Below are positions 10,559 to 21,580 of a stretch of 64,000 bases of DNA, piece by piece; position 1 is the stretch's first letter, and each line of letters begins with the position of its first letter. This DNA is from Thermoanaerobacter kivui (GTDB lineage: Bacteria > Bacillota > Thermoanaerobacteria > Thermoanaerobacterales > Thermoanaerobacteraceae). The translations under genes and the position numbers were made by a program. Below the pieces are notes generated by a model, which saw nothing but the letters and a program-made list of their open reading frames with translations, did no database searches and had not been told where the DNA came from. The stretch is from contig NZ_CP009170.1 of assembly GCF_000763575.1 (NCBI RefSeq), positions 1,947,501 through 2,011,500 of the forward strand, written 5' to 3'.

Positions 10559-10744
10559 TTACCAACTTGCTTTTTTAACGCCTGGTATCATCCCTTGATG
10601 GGCATATTTTCTAAAACATATACGGCACATGCCAAACTTCCTCAAATATGCACGGGGTCTACCACAAATTTTGCATCTGTTATATTCTCTTGTCTTATAT
10701 TTTTGGGGTTTTTGCTGCTTTACTATCAAGGCCTTTCTTGCCAT
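10559..10744 (-). CDS. rpsN: Ribosomal protein S14, zinc-binding type Z
   Basis: This 61-residue short S14 is typical of Gram-positive bacteria. Four cysteines (C24, C27, C40, C43) form the zinc site. The C-terminus [17 protein letters not shown] is invariant. It replaces the longer zinc-free form found in proteobacteria. It is located between rplE and rpsH. Confidence 0.98.
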   Translation of the reverse strand: MARKALIVKQQKPQKYKTREYNRCKICGRPRAYLRKFGMCRICFRKYAHQGMIPGVKKASW

Positions 10745-10760
10745 GTAATTTTACCCTCCT

Positions 10761-11300
10761 TTACTTTGCAAATGGCATACCTAAAAGTTCTAGTAATCCC
10801 TTAGCCTCTTCATCTGTCTTTGCTGTGGTTACAAAGATTATATCCATTCCTCTTATCTTGTCTATTTTGTCATAATCAATTTCCGGGAAAATTAGCTGTT
10901 CTTTTATTCCCAACGCATAATTTCCTCTTCCGTCAAAAGACTTCGGAGAAACTCCTTTAAAGTCTCTGACACGTGGCAAAGCTATATTAAAAAGCTTATC
11001 CATAAATTCGTACATTCTTTCGCCTCTTAAAGTCACTTTTACCCCAATCGGCATTCCTTGACGAATTTTAAAATTGGCAATTGATTTTTTAGCGCGTGTA
11101 ATTACTGGTTTTTGTCCTGCAATCAAAGTTAAATCATTAACTGCAGCTTCCAGCGCTTTAGGGTTTTCCTTTGCTTCTCCCACACCTATATTTATAACTA
11201 TTTTTTCCATTTTGGGAACTTGCATTATGTTTTTATATCCAAAGCGCTCCATCAGCGCTGGTACAACTTCTTTTTCGTACTTTTCTCTCAGCCTTGACAT
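10761..11300 (-). CDS. rplE: Ribosomal protein L5
   Basis: This 179-residue 5S rRNA-binding protein contacts the P-site tRNA and forms an intersubunit bridge. It begins [20 protein letters not shown] and contains [19 protein letters not shown] and the signature [18 protein letters not shown]. The C-terminal motif [20 protein letters not shown] is also conserved. It follows rplX by 23 bases. Confidence 0.98.
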   Translation of the reverse strand: MSRLREKYEKEVVPALMERFGYKNIMQVPKMEKIVINIGVGEAKENPKALEAAVNDLTLIAGQKPVITRAKKSIANFKIRQGMPIGVKVTLRGERMYEFMDKLFNIALPRVRDFKGVSPKSFDGRGNYALGIKEQLIFPEIDYDKIDKIRGMDIIFVTTAKTDEEAKGLLELLGMPFAK

Positions 11301-11323
11301 AATTAGCCTCCTTCCCTTTCATA

Positions 11324-11647
11324 TTATAGCGTTTCGTTACACCTCTTGCAGTAACGAACTTTTTCTCCGTTTTCGAGTATTTTTATGCCATAACGAACTC
11401 CTCTGCCGCAATTTTCACAATAGAGCATAGCTTTTGAACTGTAAATAGGTGCTTCTTGATGGATTATGCCACCAGGTTTTTGTGGATTAGTTGATTTTCT
11501 GTGTTTTGTTACAATATTAACACCTTCAACAATTATTTTACCTTCTTTAGGAAAAGCTTGTAATACTTTGCCCTTTTTGCCTTTATCTTTACCAGAAATT
11601 ATAACGACCATGTCTCCTTTTTTTACGTGCAATTTATTTCGTGCCAT
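11324..11647 (-). CDS. rplX: Ribosomal protein L24 with C-terminal zinc ribbon
   Basis: This 107-residue assembly-initiator protein has a KOW motif near the start ([20 protein letters not shown]). The C-terminal quarter carries two CxxC pairs (C77, C80, C100, C103), spelling a zinc ribbon that mesophilic Bacillus L24 lacks but some thermophiles keep. It lies between rplN and rplE. The length is slightly above that of many L24 proteins because of the ribbon. Confidence 0.97.
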   Translation of the reverse strand: MARNKLHVKKGDMVVIISGKDKGKKGKVLQAFPKEGKIIVEGVNIVTKHRKSTNPQKPGGIIHQEAPIYSSKAMLYCENCGRGVRYGIKILENGEKVRYCKRCNETL

Positions 11648-11661
11648 TTTTCAACCCTCCC

Positions 11662-12030
11662 TTAAAGCACTTCAGGAGCCAAAGATATAATTTTCATGAA
11701 GTCTTTTTCTCTTAATTCCCTAGCTACTGGTCCAAAAATACGAGTACCTCTAGGTTGTTTATCATCTCTTATTATTACTGCCGCATTGTCATCAAACCTT
11801 ATATAAGTGCCATCTTTTCGAGCAATACCTTTTTTTGTTCTGACAATTACAGCTTTAACAACCTCACCTTTTTTCACAACACCACCGGGTGTTGCACTTT
11901 TTACAGAAGCGACTATTACATCACCTATATTAGAGAACTTTCTATTTGAACCGCCTTCAAGACGAATGCACATGATTTCCTTTGCACCTGTGTTATCTGC
12001 TACTTTTAATCGTGTTTGAGGTTGAATCAT
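11662..12030 (-). CDS. rplN: Ribosomal protein L14
   Basis: This 122-residue protein at the subunit interface forms bridge B8 and is the docking site of silencing factor RsfS. It begins [20 protein letters not shown] and carries the signature [20 protein letters not shown]. The C-terminus has [20 protein letters not shown]. All are near-invariant in L14. It is 20 bases after rpsQ. Confidence 0.98.
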   Translation of the reverse strand: MIQPQTRLKVADNTGAKEIMCIRLEGGSNRKFSNIGDVIVASVKSATPGGVVKKGEVVKAVIVRTKKGIARKDGTYIRFDDNAAVIIRDDKQPRGTRIFGPVARELREKDFMKIISLAPEVL

Positions 12031-12050
12031 GTTAATTACCTCCTTTCAAG

Positions 12051-12305
12051 TTATTCAGCTTTTTTAATTATTTCAACAAGCCTCCATCTTTTTTCTTTGC
12101 TGAGTGGTCTTGTTTCCATTATTTTAACTACATCTCCAACATTGCATATATTATTTTCATCATGAACCTTAAATTTTTTAGTCCTTTTCATCGTCTTTCC
12201 GTAAAGAGGATGTCTTACTCTGTCTTCTACAGCAACTACAATGGTTTTTTGCATTTTATTGCTGACAACCGTACCTATTCTAACTTTTCTATGGCCTCTT
12301 TCCAA
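12051..12305 (-). CDS. rpsQ: Ribosomal protein S17
   Basis: This 84-residue OB-fold primary rRNA-binding protein of the 30S body starts [20 protein letters not shown]. It contains the family segment [19 protein letters not shown]. The C-terminal [17 protein letters not shown] is typical. It lies between rpmC and rplN. Confidence 0.98.
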   Translation of the reverse strand: MERGHRKVRIGTVVSNKMQKTIVVAVEDRVRHPLYGKTMKRTKKFKVHDENNICNVGDVVKIMETRPLSKEKRWRLVEIIKKAE

Positions 12306-12334
12306 TTGAATGCCCTCCTTCCATATGCTTTATT

Positions 12335-12532
12335 TTACCTAATACCTAATTCACGTTCTCTCAGAATAGTTTTTATTCTGGCAATTGTTTTTCTTACATC
12401 TCTTATCCTCATAGGATTATCCAGTTGACCGGTAGCAAGCTGAAACCTCAAATTAAAAAGCTCTGTCTTTAACTCTGAAAGCTTTTGTAACAATTCTTCA
12501 CTAGTAAGCTCTCTAATCTCTTTAGCTTTCAT
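12335..12532 (-). CDS. rpmC: Ribosomal protein L29
   Basis: This 65-residue helical-hairpin protein at the tunnel exit helps dock trigger factor and SRP. It begins [20 protein letters not shown] and ends with [17 protein letters not shown]. The ATG at 12532 is chosen over an upstream in-frame start because it gives the normal L29 length and follows GGTGG at 7 bases. The start overlaps the rplP stop by 11 bases. Confidence 0.95.
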   Translation of the reverse strand: MKAKEIRELTSEELLQKLSELKTELFNLRFQLATGQLDNPMRIRDVRKTIARIKTILRERELGIR

Positions 12533-12956
12533 TCTCTTCACCACCCAATTCTTCACGTTTTAAAAACTTTGTCTTTATAGGCAGTTTATGCTTTGCAAGC
12601 CTTAAAGCCTCTTTTGCTACTTCTTCCGAAACACCACCTATTTCAAAAAGCACTCTACCAGGTTTTACAACTGCTACCCAAAATTCAGGAGACCCTTTTC
12701 CAGAACCCATACGTGTTTCAGCCGGCTTTTTAGTGACAGGTTTATCAGGAAAAATTTTTATCCAAACCTTTCCGCCTCTTTTTATAAACCTCGTCATAGC
12801 AACCCTTGCCGCCTCAATTTGGGTGGCGGTAATCCATCCTGGTTCCAACGCTTGCAAACCATACTCTCCATAAGTTAATGTATTACCACGTGTAGCATTG
12901 CCTTTTATTCTGCCTCTCTGCTGTTTTCTGTATTTTACTCTTTTTGGCATTAACAT
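12522..12956 (-). CDS. rplP: Ribosomal protein L16
   Basis: This 144-residue protein is located near the A site and helps position tRNA. It begins [20 protein letters not shown], and the motif [20 protein letters not shown] is diagnostic. The arginine that is hydroxylated in E. coli falls in the conserved [10 protein letters not shown] segment. GGAGG lies 11 bases before the first ATG, so the MLMPK start is preferred. rplP and rpmC overlap. Confidence 0.97.
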   Translation of the reverse strand: MLMPKRVKYRKQQRGRIKGNATRGNTLTYGEYGLQALEPGWITATQIEAARVAMTRFIKRGGKVWIKIFPDKPVTKKPAETRMGSGKGSPEFWVAVVKPGRVLFEIGGVSEEVAKEALRLAKHKLPIKTKFLKREELGGEENES

Positions 12957-12960
12957 GTTT

Positions 12961-13626
12961 TTACTTACCTCCTTCCGCGGTTACCTGCTTTTTAGGCTGT
13001 GGCAGTATCTCTCCTTTATTTATCCATACTTTAACTCCAATCTTGCCGTAAGTAGTATTTGCTTCTGCAAAACCGTAATCAATGTCTGCTCTCAATGTTT
13101 GAAGTGGTACAACACCTTCATGATACCTTTCAGTACGAGCAATTTCCGCTCCAGCCAACCTTCCTGAACATGCAATTTTTATACCTTTTGCGCCTAATTT
13201 CATAGCTCTTGCTATAGCTTGTTTCATCGCTCTCCTGTAGGATATTCTCTTTTCAATTTGAGCTGCTATATTTTCCGCTACCAGTTGTGCACTAAGTTCT
13301 GGAGTTTTAACTTCAACTATGTTTAAAATAACTGTTTTGTTTGTCATCTTCTCTAATTCTTCTCTCAATTTTTCAATTCCAGCTCCACCTTTTCCAATAA
13401 CCATTCCAGGTTTTGCAGCATGAATATCTATCTTTATCCTGTTAGAAGCTCTTTCAATTACAATTTTAGGAATTCCAGCTGAATACAACTTCTCTTTTAT
13501 ATAATTTCTTATCTTAATATCTTCTACCAGAGTTTTGGCAAAGTCTTTGTCATCAGCATACCACTTAGCTACCCAGTCTTGAGTAACACCTACTCTTAGT
13601 CCATATGGGTGTACTTTTTGGCCCAC
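12961..13626 (-). CDS. rpsC: Ribosomal protein S3
   Basis: This 221-residue protein lines the mRNA entry tunnel. The N-terminal KH domain has the GxxG loop in [20 protein letters not shown]. The C-terminal domain contains [20 protein letters not shown]. It begins [18 protein letters not shown]. It is followed 4 bases later by rplP and preceded by rplV. Confidence 0.98.
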   Translation of the reverse strand: MGQKVHPYGLRVGVTQDWVAKWYADDKDFAKTLVEDIKIRNYIKEKLYSAGIPKIVIERASNRIKIDIHAAKPGMVIGKGGAGIEKLREELEKMTNKTVILNIVEVKTPELSAQLVAENIAAQIEKRISYRRAMKQAIARAMKLGAKGIKIACSGRLAGAEIARTERYHEGVVPLQTLRADIDYGFAEANTTYGKIGVKVWINKGEILPQPKKQVTAEGGK

Positions 13627-13639
13627 GCATATCCCTCCT

Positions 13640-13975
13640 TTATTCTCTTTCCTTAACGACTATTGTAATGTGGCTAGTTCTTTTTCTTATTATATCCGCC
13701 CTACCCATCGCTCTTGGAAAAAGTCTTTTCATCATAGGGCCTTCATCTGCCACAGCCTTAGCAACATACAGATTATCTCTGTTCATGCCGTGGTTATTTT
13801 CCGCATTAGCAATAGCTGACTTTAACACTTTTTCCACTATACCTGCTGCCCTCTTAGGCGTAAACCTCAAAATGGTCAGCGCTTCATCTACGTGTTTCCC
13901 GCGTATCAAGTCAAGGACTAATCTGACTTTTCGTGGGGAAATTCTTACATACCTAGCAATAGCCCTTGCTTCCAC
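13640..13975 (-). CDS. rplV: Ribosomal protein L22
   Basis: This 111-residue protein has a beta-hairpin that lines the peptide exit tunnel and is a macrolide-resistance site. It starts [20 protein letters not shown]. The hairpin region includes [20 protein letters not shown], followed by [11 protein letters not shown]. The length is normal. It is located between rpsS and rpsC. Confidence 0.98.
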   Translation of the reverse strand: MEARAIARYVRISPRKVRLVLDLIRGKHVDEALTILRFTPKRAAGIVEKVLKSAIANAENNHGMNRDNLYVAKAVADEGPMMKRLFPRAMGRADIIRKRTSHITIVVKERE

Positions 13976-13992
13976 ACTATCTCCTCCTTCGC

Positions 13993-14274
13993 CTATTTAA
14001 CTTTGGAAGTTTTCTCTGTATCAGCATGGCCGCGGAACGTTCGTGTAGGAGCAAATTCCCCTAATTTATGACCCACCATCGCTTCTGTTATATAAATAGG
14101 CACATGTTTTCTTCCATCGTGTACCGCTATTGTATGGCCTACCATTTCAGGAAATATAGTTGAACTCCTTGACCATGTCTTGATAACTTTCTTTTCATTC
14201 TTTTTGTTCATCTCGATAATTTTCTTAAGAAGTTTTTGGTCGACATAAGGACCCTTTTTTAAAGACCTGCTCAA
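13993..14274 (-). CDS. rpsS: Ribosomal protein S19
   Basis: This 93-residue protein of the 30S head, partner of S13, begins [19 protein letters not shown]. It contains [20 protein letters not shown] and [16 protein letters not shown], which are hallmarks of S19. It lies between rplB and rplV with normal spacing. Confidence 0.98.
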   Translation of the reverse strand: MSRSLKKGPYVDQKLLKKIIEMNKKNEKKVIKTWSRSSTIFPEMVGHTIAVHDGRKHVPIYITEAMVGHKLGEFAPTRTFRGHADTEKTSKVK

Positions 14275-14297
14275 AGCATTAGCCTCCTTTCCCTAAA

Positions 14298-15125
14298 TTA
14301 TTTGCGTCTCTTAATAATAAATTTATCCGATGCCTTATGTTTCTTACGTGTCTTGTAACCCAATGCAGGTTTACCCCATGGTGTAAGTGGTCCTGGATGA
14401 CCAATTGGAGCTTTACCTTCACCACCGCCATGTGGATGGTCAACAGGATTCATCGCCGAACCTCTAACAGTGGGTCTTATTCCAAGCCATCTTGACCTTC
14501 CTGCTTTTCCTATTTTAACATTCTCATGGTCTAAATTTGACACCTGTCCAATTGTAGCACGACAGTCTGCACGAATTAGTCTAATCTCGCCGGAAGGCAT
14601 TCTAACTTGAACATAATCTCCTTCTTTAGCCATAAGCTGTGCAGCCGCACCAGCAGCTCTTACTAACTGTCCACCTTTTCCCGGTGTAAGCTCGATATTG
14701 TGAATTATCGTTCCTACAGGAATATTTCTCAAAGGCAAAGCATTACCAATTTTTATATCTACATTTTCGCCGGACTCTATTACATCTCCTACTTTTAAGC
14801 CATGAGGAGCTATTATATATCTTTTTTCGCCGTCAACATAATGAATAAGTGCAATATACGCAGTTCTGTTTGGATCGTACTCTATAGCAGCAACCTTACC
14901 TGGTATTCCGTCTTTGTCTCTTTTAAAATCTATAATTCTATATTTTCTCTTATGTCCACCGCCACGATGTCTCACTGTAATTCTTCCATACACATTTCTT
15001 CCGCCGGATTTGGTCAAAGAAACAACTAAGGATTTTTCTGGTTTGTCCTTAGTGACTTCTTCAAAAGTTAATACCGTCATCTGACGTCTTCCGGGAGATG
15101 TCGGCTTAAATGTTTTTATTCCCAT
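14298..15125 (-). CDS. rplB: Ribosomal protein L2
   Basis: This 275-residue protein is essential for peptidyl-transferase centre assembly and subunit association. It begins [20 protein letters not shown]. The C-terminal signature [20 protein letters not shown] contains the histidine implicated in the active centre. It sits between rplW and rpsS and is of normal length. Confidence 0.98.
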   Translation of the reverse strand: MGIKTFKPTSPGRRQMTVLTFEEVTKDKPEKSLVVSLTKSGGRNVYGRITVRHRGGGHKRKYRIIDFKRDKDGIPGKVAAIEYDPNRTAYIALIHYVDGEKRYIIAPHGLKVGDVIESGENVDIKIGNALPLRNIPVGTIIHNIELTPGKGGQLVRAAGAAAQLMAKEGDYVQVRMPSGEIRLIRADCRATIGQVSNLDHENVKIGKAGRSRWLGIRPTVRGSAMNPVDHPHGGGEGKAPIGHPGPLTPWGKPALGYKTRKKHKASDKFIIKRRK

Positions 15126-15147
15126 TTCTTTCCCTCCTTAACAGAAA

Positions 15148-15441
15148 TTATGCCTGCAATCCCTCAAAGAACTCTATTCCCTTACTATCAGGCGTGAGTT
15201 TTACTATCGCTTTTTTATAACTATTTGTCCTACCTTCGTATTTTCCCATCCTTTTGGGTTTCCCTTTGTAATTCATAGTATAAACTTTTTCTACTTTGAC
15301 TCCAAAAATATCTTCTACTGCTTTTTTTATTTGAATTTTGTTAGCATTTTTGTTGACTATGAAGGTGTATTTCCTCTCACCCATAAGATTCATGCTTTTT
15401 TCTGTTATAACTGGTCTTATTATGATATCGCGAGCTTCCAT
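15148..15441 (-). CDS. rplW: Ribosomal protein L23
   Basis: This 97-residue protein at the tunnel exit is the docking site of trigger factor and SRP. The sequence [20 protein letters not shown] and the segment [19 protein letters not shown] identify it. The ATG at 15441 overlaps the rplD stop as TGATG, with GGAGG 10 bases upstream. A TTG one codon earlier is less likely. Confidence 0.96.
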   Translation of the reverse strand: MEARDIIIRPVITEKSMNLMGERKYTFIVNKNANKIQIKKAVEDIFGVKVEKVYTMNYKGKPKRMGKYEGRTNSYKKAIVKLTPDSKGIEFFEGLQA

Positions 15442-16061
15442 CAAGCATACACCTCCTCGACTATGCCCACGGCGTCTTTCGTTATAATGAACTTGTCATA
15501 CTTTAAAATATCATAAGTATTCAGGGAATTAGCATATAAAGTCTTGACACCAGGTATATTTCTCGCTGACAATTCAATATTCTTTTCTCCTTCAGGTATT
15601 ACTATCAAGGCATTGTCAACATTGAAATTTTTAAGAACCTCAACAACTTTCTTTGTCTTTGGTTGCTCTAGCTTAAACTCATCTAATACTATAATTTCAT
15701 TATCTCTCACCTTAGAAGAAAGTGCAGACTTCAAAGCCAATCTTTTTACTTTCTTAGGTAGTTTGTAGCTATAATCTCTCGGTTTTGGACCAAAGACAAC
15801 ACCACCTTTAATCCATTGTGGTGCTCTTATACTTCCCTGACGAGCTCTTCCTGTGCCTTTTTGTCTCCAAGGCTTTCTTCCGCCTCCACGAACTTCGCCG
15901 CGGGTTTTAGTCGAATGAGTGCCTTGTCTTTGATTTGCCAAATAGTTTAACACTGCCTCGTGCATTACAGGAACATTTACAGGGACGCCAAAAACTGAAT
16001 CTTTTAATTCAATCTCTCCTACTTTTTCCCCTTTTATATTATAAACCGCTACTTTAGGCAT
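15441..16061 (-). CDS. rplD: Ribosomal protein L4
   Basis: This 206-residue protein has an extended loop that reaches the exit tunnel. It starts [20 protein letters not shown]. The loop region is [20 protein letters not shown] followed by [12 protein letters not shown]. The ATG at 16061 is used because AGGAGG precedes it by 6 bases; a longer in-frame reading begins upstream of that ribosome-binding site. In some bacteria L4 represses the S10 operon, but no leader target was recognised here. Confidence 0.96.
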   Translation of the reverse strand: MPKVAVYNIKGEKVGEIELKDSVFGVPVNVPVMHEAVLNYLANQRQGTHSTKTRGEVRGGGRKPWRQKGTGRARQGSIRAPQWIKGGVVFGPKPRDYSYKLPKKVKRLALKSALSSKVRDNEIIVLDEFKLEQPKTKKVVEVLKNFNVDNALIVIPEGEKNIELSARNIPGVKTLYANSLNTYDILKYDKFIITKDAVGIVEEVYA

Positions 16062-16078
16062 CCTTTTTCCTCCTTTCA

Positions 16079-16711
16079 TCACTTGCTCTTCACTGAGTCT
16101 TTTATGATAAGCAACGATCCCTTTGGCCCTGGCACCGATCCTTTCACTAACATCAAATTCAAAGACGGATCAACTTTTACAACTTCGAGATTTTGTATAG
16201 TAACTCTCTTGTGCCCCATATGACCAGGCATAATTTTGCCCTTAAAGGTCCTTCCAGGGTCTGTAGTAGCACCCATTGAACCTACTCTTCTGTGATATTT
16301 AGAACCGTGGGACATAGGTCCTCTGTTAGCACCAAACCTTTTTACAACACCAGCAAAGCCTTTACCTTTTGAAATACCTGTCACATCTACTCTATCTCCT
16401 GGCTTGAATATATCTACTTTTATTTCGTTGCCTACTTCATAACCACTTATATCATCAAGCCTAAATTCCCTGAGATATCTCTTGACAGGTACTCCTGCCT
16501 TTTTAAAATGTCCTTTTAAAGGCTTTATCACCCTTTTTTCTTTGATATCTCCAAAACCAACTTGGATAGCGTTGTATCCATCTGTTTCAACTGTCTTTTT
16601 TTGCACAACAACACAAGGACCTGCCTCAATTACAGTTACTGGAATTACTTCTCCTTTTTCATCAAAAATTTGAGTCATACCGTGTTTTCTGCCTAAAATA
16701 CCTTTCTTCAC
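16079..16711 (-). CDS. rplC: Ribosomal protein L3
   Basis: This 210-residue protein has a loop that approaches the peptidyl-transferase centre. The N-terminus [20 protein letters not shown] and the signature [20 protein letters not shown] are diagnostic. The start is taken as the GTG at 16711, 9 bases after AGGAGG, giving the usual N-terminus; an in-frame TTG at 16720 touches the ribosome-binding site and is unlikely. It is the second gene of the S10 block. Confidence 0.95.
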   Translation of the reverse strand: MKKGILGRKHGMTQIFDEKGEVIPVTVIEAGPCVVVQKKTVETDGYNAIQVGFGDIKEKRVIKPLKGHFKKAGVPVKRYLREFRLDDISGYEVGNEIKVDIFKPGDRVDVTGISKGKGFAGVVKRFGANRGPMSHGSKYHRRVGSMGATTDPGRTFKGKIMPGHMGHKRVTIQNLEVVKVDPSLNLMLVKGSVPGPKGSLLIIKDSVKSK

Positions 16712-16758
16712 CTTTATCAACCTCCTGAAATCAGCGGACGCTTCTGCGTCTTAATTTC

Positions 16759-17067
16759 TTATAATTTTATTTCAATATCAACACCAGATGGTAAATCAAG
16801 TCTCATAAGAGCATCTACCGTTTTAGGTGTAGGATTTAAAATATCTATTAGCCTTTTATGTGTTCTCATTTCAAACTGCTCTCTTGAATCTTTGTACTTA
16901 TGAGGAGCTCTTAAAATTGTTATAATATCTTTCTCGGTTGGCAATGGAATCGGTCCTGAAACTTCAGCACCTGTCCTTTTTGCAGCTTCCACTATTTTTT
17001 GAGCTGATTGATCTAAAACAACATGGTCAAAAGCCTTTAAACGTATGCGAATTTTTTGCTTGGGCAT
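16759..17067 (-). CDS. rpsJ: Ribosomal protein S10 (NusE)
   Basis: This 102-residue protein acts in the 30S head and, as NusE, in transcription antitermination with NusB and NusG. It starts [20 protein letters not shown] and contains [20 protein letters not shown]. The ATG at 17067 gives the exact family length and follows AAAGGAGG at 9 bases. It leads the S10 block and is separated from tuf by 193 bases carrying a possible promoter. Confidence 0.97.
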   Translation of the reverse strand: MPKQKIRIRLKAFDHVVLDQSAQKIVEAAKRTGAEVSGPIPLPTEKDIITILRAPHKYKDSREQFEMRTHKRLIDILNPTPKTVDALMRLDLPSGVDIEIKL

Positions 17068-17108
17068 TTTATTTTCCCTCCTTTTATCCATCATAAATCA
17101 CTTTTATC

Positions 17109-17138
17109 TATACACATATCCGGGCGTTTAATAGTCAA
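17109..17138 (-). promoter_or_regulatory. Possible promoter for the S10 block
   Basis: On the minus strand TTGACT (17133-17138), preceded by a T-rich tract, is 18 bases from TGTATA (17109-17114); an overlapping TATAGA is 20 bases away. It lies about 40 bases before rpsJ. The match is moderate, and read-through from tuf is the alternative. Confidence 0.35.
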
Positions 17139-17218
17139 AAAAAAATCCTAACTTCCTCAACCAACTTTAATATTTTATACTAACTCTCAAATCATTACAA
17201 GTCTTGACATACCAATAG

Positions 17219-17252
17219 TTTTGTGCTAATAGCAAAGGCTATTAGCACAAAA
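17219..17252 (-). other. 14-bp perfect hairpin downstream of tuf copy 1
   Basis: TTTTGTGCTAATAG pairs perfectly with CTATTAGCACAAAA around a 6-base loop. It lies just after the tuf stop. No run of T follows on the minus strand, so it may be an mRNA processing or stabilising hairpin rather than a true terminator. Confidence 0.6.
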
Positions 17253-17260
17253 TCTTGGTT

Positions 17261-18463
17261 TTACTCTTCAATTGCTGACACAACGCCAGCACCTACTGTA
17301 CGGCCGCCTTCTCTTATAGCAAACTTCAAACCTTCCTCCATCGCTATCGGTGTTATTAACTCTACTTTTATCGTTACATGGTCCCCTGGCATTACCATCT
17401 CTACTCCCTCTGGCAGGTGTATTACCCCTGTCACGTCTGTCGTCCTGAAGTAAAATTGTGGCCTGTATCCGTCAAAAAATGGTGTGTGCCTTCCTCCTTC
17501 TTCCTTCGTCAATACGTACACCTGTGCCTCAAACTTGGTGTGCGGCTTTATCGTCCCTGGCTTCGCCAATACTTGCCCTCTCTCTACTTCGTCCCTCTGT
17601 ATTCCTCTTAATAACACTCCTATGTTGTCTCCCGCTTGCGCTTCGTCCATCGTCTTCCTGAACATCTCTACACCTGTCACTACTGTCTTCCTTAACTCCG
17701 TTGTAAGTCCTATTATCTCTACTTCGTCTCCTACCTTTATCTTCCCTCTCTCTACTCTACCTGTCGCTACTGTCCCTCTTCCTGTTATCGTAAATACATC
17801 CTCTACTGGCATTAAGAACGGTTTGTCTATATCCCTCTCTGGTGTCGGTATATAATTGTCTACTTCATCCATTAACTCCCATATCTTGCCGCACCATTGA
17901 CATTCTCTCTTGCCACATCCGCATTCTAATGCCTTTAATGCTGACCCTACTACTATCGGTGTGTCATCTCCTGGAAAATCATATTCGTTCAACAATTCCC
18001 TTACTTCCATCTCTACTAATTCTATTAACTCCTCGTCGTCTACCATGTCCGCTTTGTTTAAAAATACTACTATATATGGCACTCCTACCTGCCTCGCTAA
18101 TAGTATGTGCTCCCTCGTCTGTGGCATTGGACCGTCTGCCGCTGATACTACAAGTATTGCTCCATCCATCTGTGCTGCCCCTGTTATCATGTTCTTTACG
18201 TAGTCTGCGTGCCCTGGACAGTCTACGTGCGCATAGTGCCTCTTCTCTGTCTCATATTCTACGTGGGTCGTGTTTATTGTTATTCCTCTTGCCTTCTCCT
18301 CTGGCGCTTTGTCTATTTCATCATATCCCTTCGCTTCTGCCAATCCTATCTTTGATAATACCATCGTTATCGCTGATGTCAATGTCGTCTTCCCATGGTC
18401 TACGTGCCCTATCGTCCCTATGTTTACATGGGGTTTCTTCCTCTCAAATTTTTGCTTCGCCAT
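17261..18463 (-). CDS. tuf: Elongation factor Tu, copy 1
   Basis: This 400-residue GTPase delivers aminoacyl-tRNA to the ribosome. The P-loop GHVDHGKTT is at residues 19-27, DCPGH at 81-85 and NKAD at 136-139. Residues 181-191 contain an unusual cysteine cluster (C181, C183, C188, C191) in domain I, replacing a shorter segment of typical EF-Tu; its spacing suggests a metal site. It follows fusA by 12 bases, as in the classic rpsL-rpsG-fusA-tuf string. The encoded protein is identical to copy 2 at 32914-34116, and the DNA appears identical over 17259-18479. Confidence 0.98.
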   Translation of the reverse strand: MAKQKFERKKPHVNIGTIGHVDHGKTTLTSAITMVLSKIGLAEAKGYDEIDKAPEEKARGITINTTHVEYETEKRHYAHVDCPGHADYVKNMITGAAQMDGAILVVSAADGPMPQTREHILLARQVGVPYIVVFLNKADMVDDEELIELVEMEVRELLNEYDFPGDDTPIVVGSALKALECGCGKRECQWCGKIWELMDEVDNYIPTPERDIDKPFLMPVEDVFTITGRGTVATGRVERGKIKVGDEVEIIGLTTELRKTVVTGVEMFRKTMDEAQAGDNIGVLLRGIQRDEVERGQVLAKPGTIKPHTKFEAQVYVLTKEEGGRHTPFFDGYRPQFYFRTTDVTGVIHLPEGVEMVMPGDHVTIKVELITPIAMEEGLKFAIREGGRTVGAGVVSAIEE

Positions 18464-18475
18464 CTTTATCCTCCT

Positions 18476-20545
18476 TTACTTTTTTTGTAATATTTGATCA
18501 GCAATATTTTTTGGCACTTCTTCATAATGATGGAACTGCATAGTGTAAGTTCCTCTTCCTTGAGTTTTTGACCTTAAATCAGTGGCATACCCAAACATTT
18601 CAGCAAGTGGCACAAATGCTCTAATAACCTGGGCTCCAGCTCTTGCTTCCATTCCTTCAACTCTTCCACGACGTGAATTTATATCTCCTATTATATCTCC
18701 CATGTATTCTTCTGGAACCACAACCTCCACTTTCATAATAGGTTCCAAAAGAACAGGATTTGCCTTTTTCATGCCTTCCTTAAATGCTATAGACCCAGCT
18801 ATTTTAAATGCCATATCTGAGGAGTCAACTTCATGGTAAGAACCATCTACCAATGCCACTTTTACATCGATAACAGGGTATCCTCCAAGAACACCGTTTT
18901 GCATAGCTTCTTGAACACCTGCGTCAACTGCAGGAATATATTCTTTCGGAATAACTCCTCCTACAATGCGATTTTCAAATGTATAGCCTTCTCCACGAGG
19001 AGCTGGTTCCATCTCCAACCAAACATGACCATACTGACCGCGTCCGCCGGATTGCCTAATAAATTTCCCTTCAATTTTAACCGGTTTAGTAATAGTCTCT
19101 TTGTAAGCAACTTGAGGCTTACCTACATTGCAATCAACATTAAACTCTCTTCTTAGCCTATCAACAATTATCTCTAAGTGCAATTCTCCCATACCAGCTA
19201 TTATTGTCTGTCCTGTCTCTTGGTCAGTATATGTCTTAAAAGTAGGGTCTTCTTCAGCTAGTTTCAATAAAGCCATAGTCATTTTTTCTTGAGCAGCTTT
19301 AGTCTTAGGCTCTATAGCAACAGAAATAACTGGTTCTGGAAAATCCATTGATTCTAAAAGTATTGGATGATTCTCATCACAGAGCGTATCTCCTGTTGTA
19401 GTATCTTTTAGTCCAACGGCTGCAACTATATCACCTGTGTATACAGCATCAATTTCTTCTCTGTGATTTGCATGCATTCGCAGGATTCTTCCTACTCTTT
19501 CTTTTTTACCTTTTGTAGAATTCAACACATATGACCCCGCATTCAAAGTACCAGAATATACTCTAAAAAAAGCAAGCTTACCTACATAAGGGTCCGCCAT
19601 AATTTTAAATGCTAACGCTGAAAAAGGCTCTGAATCATCGGCTTTTCTCTCAATCTCCTCACCAGTCCCTAAAGCCATGCCTTTTACAGGCGGTATATCT
19701 ACCGGTGAAGGGAGATATCTCACTATAGCATCCAACATGGGTTGGATTCCTTTGTTTTTATAAGAAGAACCACAGACTACCGGAACTAATTCACCATTTA
19801 TTGTACCCTTTCTTAATGCTTTGTGAATCTCTTCTTCTGTTATTTCTTCCCCTTCTAAATACTTTTCCAAAATAATCTCATCTTGTTCGGAAATTGCTTC
19901 TAATAACTTTTCTCTATATTCTTGAGCCAAATCCTTTAGGTCATCTGGTATTTCAGCTTCATCCATAACAGTACCTAAGTCGTCTTCATATATTATGGCT
20001 TCCATTTTAATTAAATCTACAATGCCTCTGAAGGTATCTTCTTTTCCAATAGGAATTTGTATAGCTACAGGATTAGCTCCCAATCTTTCCTTTATCATTT
20101 TTATTACATTGAAAAAGTCAGCACCTATTATATCCATTTTATTTACATAGGCAATTCTTGGAACATGATATTTGTCAGCCTGTCTCCACACAGTTTCAGA
20201 TTGAGGCTCAACACCCTCTTTTGCAGAAAAAACCGCAACAGCTCCATCTAATATTCTAAGAGACCTTTCAACTTCTACAGTAAAGTCCACGTGTCCCGGC
20301 GTATCAATAATGTTTATTTTATGTCCTTTCCAATAACAAGTAGTAGCCGCAGAAGTTATAGTTATACCTCTTTCCTGCTCTTGTACCATCCAATCCATTG
20401 TAGCAGTACCTTCGTGGACTTCTCCTAACTTATGAACTTTCCCTGTATAAAAAAGTATTCGCTCGGTAGTAGTGGTTTTCCCTGCATCTATATGCGCCAT
20501 AATACCAATGTTCCTAACTTTATCTAAGCTGTAGTCTCTTGGCAT
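18476..20545 (-). CDS. fusA: Elongation factor G
   Basis: This 689-residue GTPase drives translocation of tRNA and mRNA. Starting [20 protein letters not shown], it has the P-loop AHIDAGKTT (17-25), switch [16 protein letters not shown] (81-85) with the catalytic histidine, and NKMD. Domain IV holds the conserved [15 protein letters not shown] segment. The ATG at 20545 follows AGGAGG at 7 bases and gives the family N-terminus. It lies between rpsG and tuf. A paralogue with altered motifs is at 57532-59577. Confidence 0.98.
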   Translation of the reverse strand: MPRDYSLDKVRNIGIMAHIDAGKTTTTERILFYTGKVHKLGEVHEGTATMDWMVQEQERGITITSAATTCYWKGHKINIIDTPGHVDFTVEVERSLRILDGAVAVFSAKEGVEPQSETVWRQADKYHVPRIAYVNKMDIIGADFFNVIKMIKERLGANPVAIQIPIGKEDTFRGIVDLIKMEAIIYEDDLGTVMDEAEIPDDLKDLAQEYREKLLEAISEQDEIILEKYLEGEEITEEEIHKALRKGTINGELVPVVCGSSYKNKGIQPMLDAIVRYLPSPVDIPPVKGMALGTGEEIERKADDSEPFSALAFKIMADPYVGKLAFFRVYSGTLNAGSYVLNSTKGKKERVGRILRMHANHREEIDAVYTGDIVAAVGLKDTTTGDTLCDENHPILLESMDFPEPVISVAIEPKTKAAQEKMTMALLKLAEEDPTFKTYTDQETGQTIIAGMGELHLEIIVDRLRREFNVDCNVGKPQVAYKETITKPVKIEGKFIRQSGGRGQYGHVWLEMEPAPRGEGYTFENRIVGGVIPKEYIPAVDAGVQEAMQNGVLGGYPVIDVKVALVDGSYHEVDSSDMAFKIAGSIAFKEGMKKANPVLLEPIMKVEVVVPEEYMGDIIGDINSRRGRVEGMEARAGAQVIRAFVPLAEMFGYATDLRSKTQGRGTYTMQFHHYEEVPKNIADQILQKK

Positions 20546-20594
20546 CTTCCATCCTCCTTTCTTGTACCCTAGATTCACTACCCCCTATAAACAA

Positions 20595-21092
<498 letters not shown>

Positions 21093-21142
21093 TTACAATA
21101 ATTAACTCTACTAGATACATTATAGTTCCATTTCATCTTTTT

Positions 21143-21517
21143 TTACTTTTTAGGCTTTTTAGCGCCATACCTTGAACGAGCTTGCTTTCTATTGGCAACA
21201 CCCGCAGCATCAAGGGCTCCTCTGATAATCTTGTACCTTACACCTGGGAGGTCTTTAACCCTTCCACCTCTTACTAAAACTACAGAGTGTTCCTGCAAAT
21301 TGTGACCTATACCAGGGATGTACGCTGTAACCTCTGTACCATTTGTTAGCCTTACCCTTGCTATTTTTCTCAATGCTGAATTTGGCTTCTTAGGAGTTGT
21401 AGTCTTTACTACAACACAAACTCCTCTCTTTTGAGGATTACCCTCTAAAGCTGGAGCAGCAGATTTAGCTTTCACAGGTTTTCTTCCTTGTCTTACTAAC
21501 TGATTTATTGTTGGCAT
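21143..21517 (-). CDS. rpsL: Ribosomal protein S12
   Basis: This 124-residue decoding-centre protein is the site of streptomycin-resistance changes. It starts [20 protein letters not shown]. The conserved loops [18 protein letters not shown] and [19 protein letters not shown] are intact, with the usual lysines at the two streptomycin positions. The ATG at 21517 follows GGAAGGAGG at good spacing; an upstream in-frame start is not needed. It is preceded by a strong hairpin and the L7Ae-like gene. Confidence 0.97.
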   Translation of the reverse strand: MPTINQLVRQGRKPVKAKSAAPALEGNPQKRGVCVVVKTTTPKKPNSALRKIARVRLTNGTEVTAYIPGIGHNLQEHSVVLVRGGRVKDLPGVRYKIIRGALDAAGVANRKQARSRYGAKKPKK

Positions 21518-21542
21518 TTTTGCACCTCCTTCCAAATAAATC

Positions 21543-21580
21543 AAGAAATAATTACCCCCTCAAAGGGGTAATTATTTCTT
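21543..21580 (-). terminator. 16-bp perfect hairpin between the L7Ae-like gene and rpsL
   Basis: AAGAAATAATTACCCC pairs perfectly with GGGGTAATTATTTCTT around a 6-base loop. The upstream arm includes the stop codon of the L7Ae-like gene. On the minus strand GATTTATTTGG follows, a weak T-tract, so it could be a partial terminator, an attenuator or a processing site ahead of rpsL. Confidence 0.5.

Noticed and set aside
17219..17252. The 14-bp hairpin after tuf copy 1 as a strong terminator
   Set aside because: No T run follows it on the minus strand, and the S10 genes downstream are probably read through.
17378..18543. Several open frames of 67-233 codons on the plus strand opposite tuf
   Set aside because: They mirror the codon pattern of tuf, recur identically opposite tuf copy 2, and lack ribosome-binding sites.
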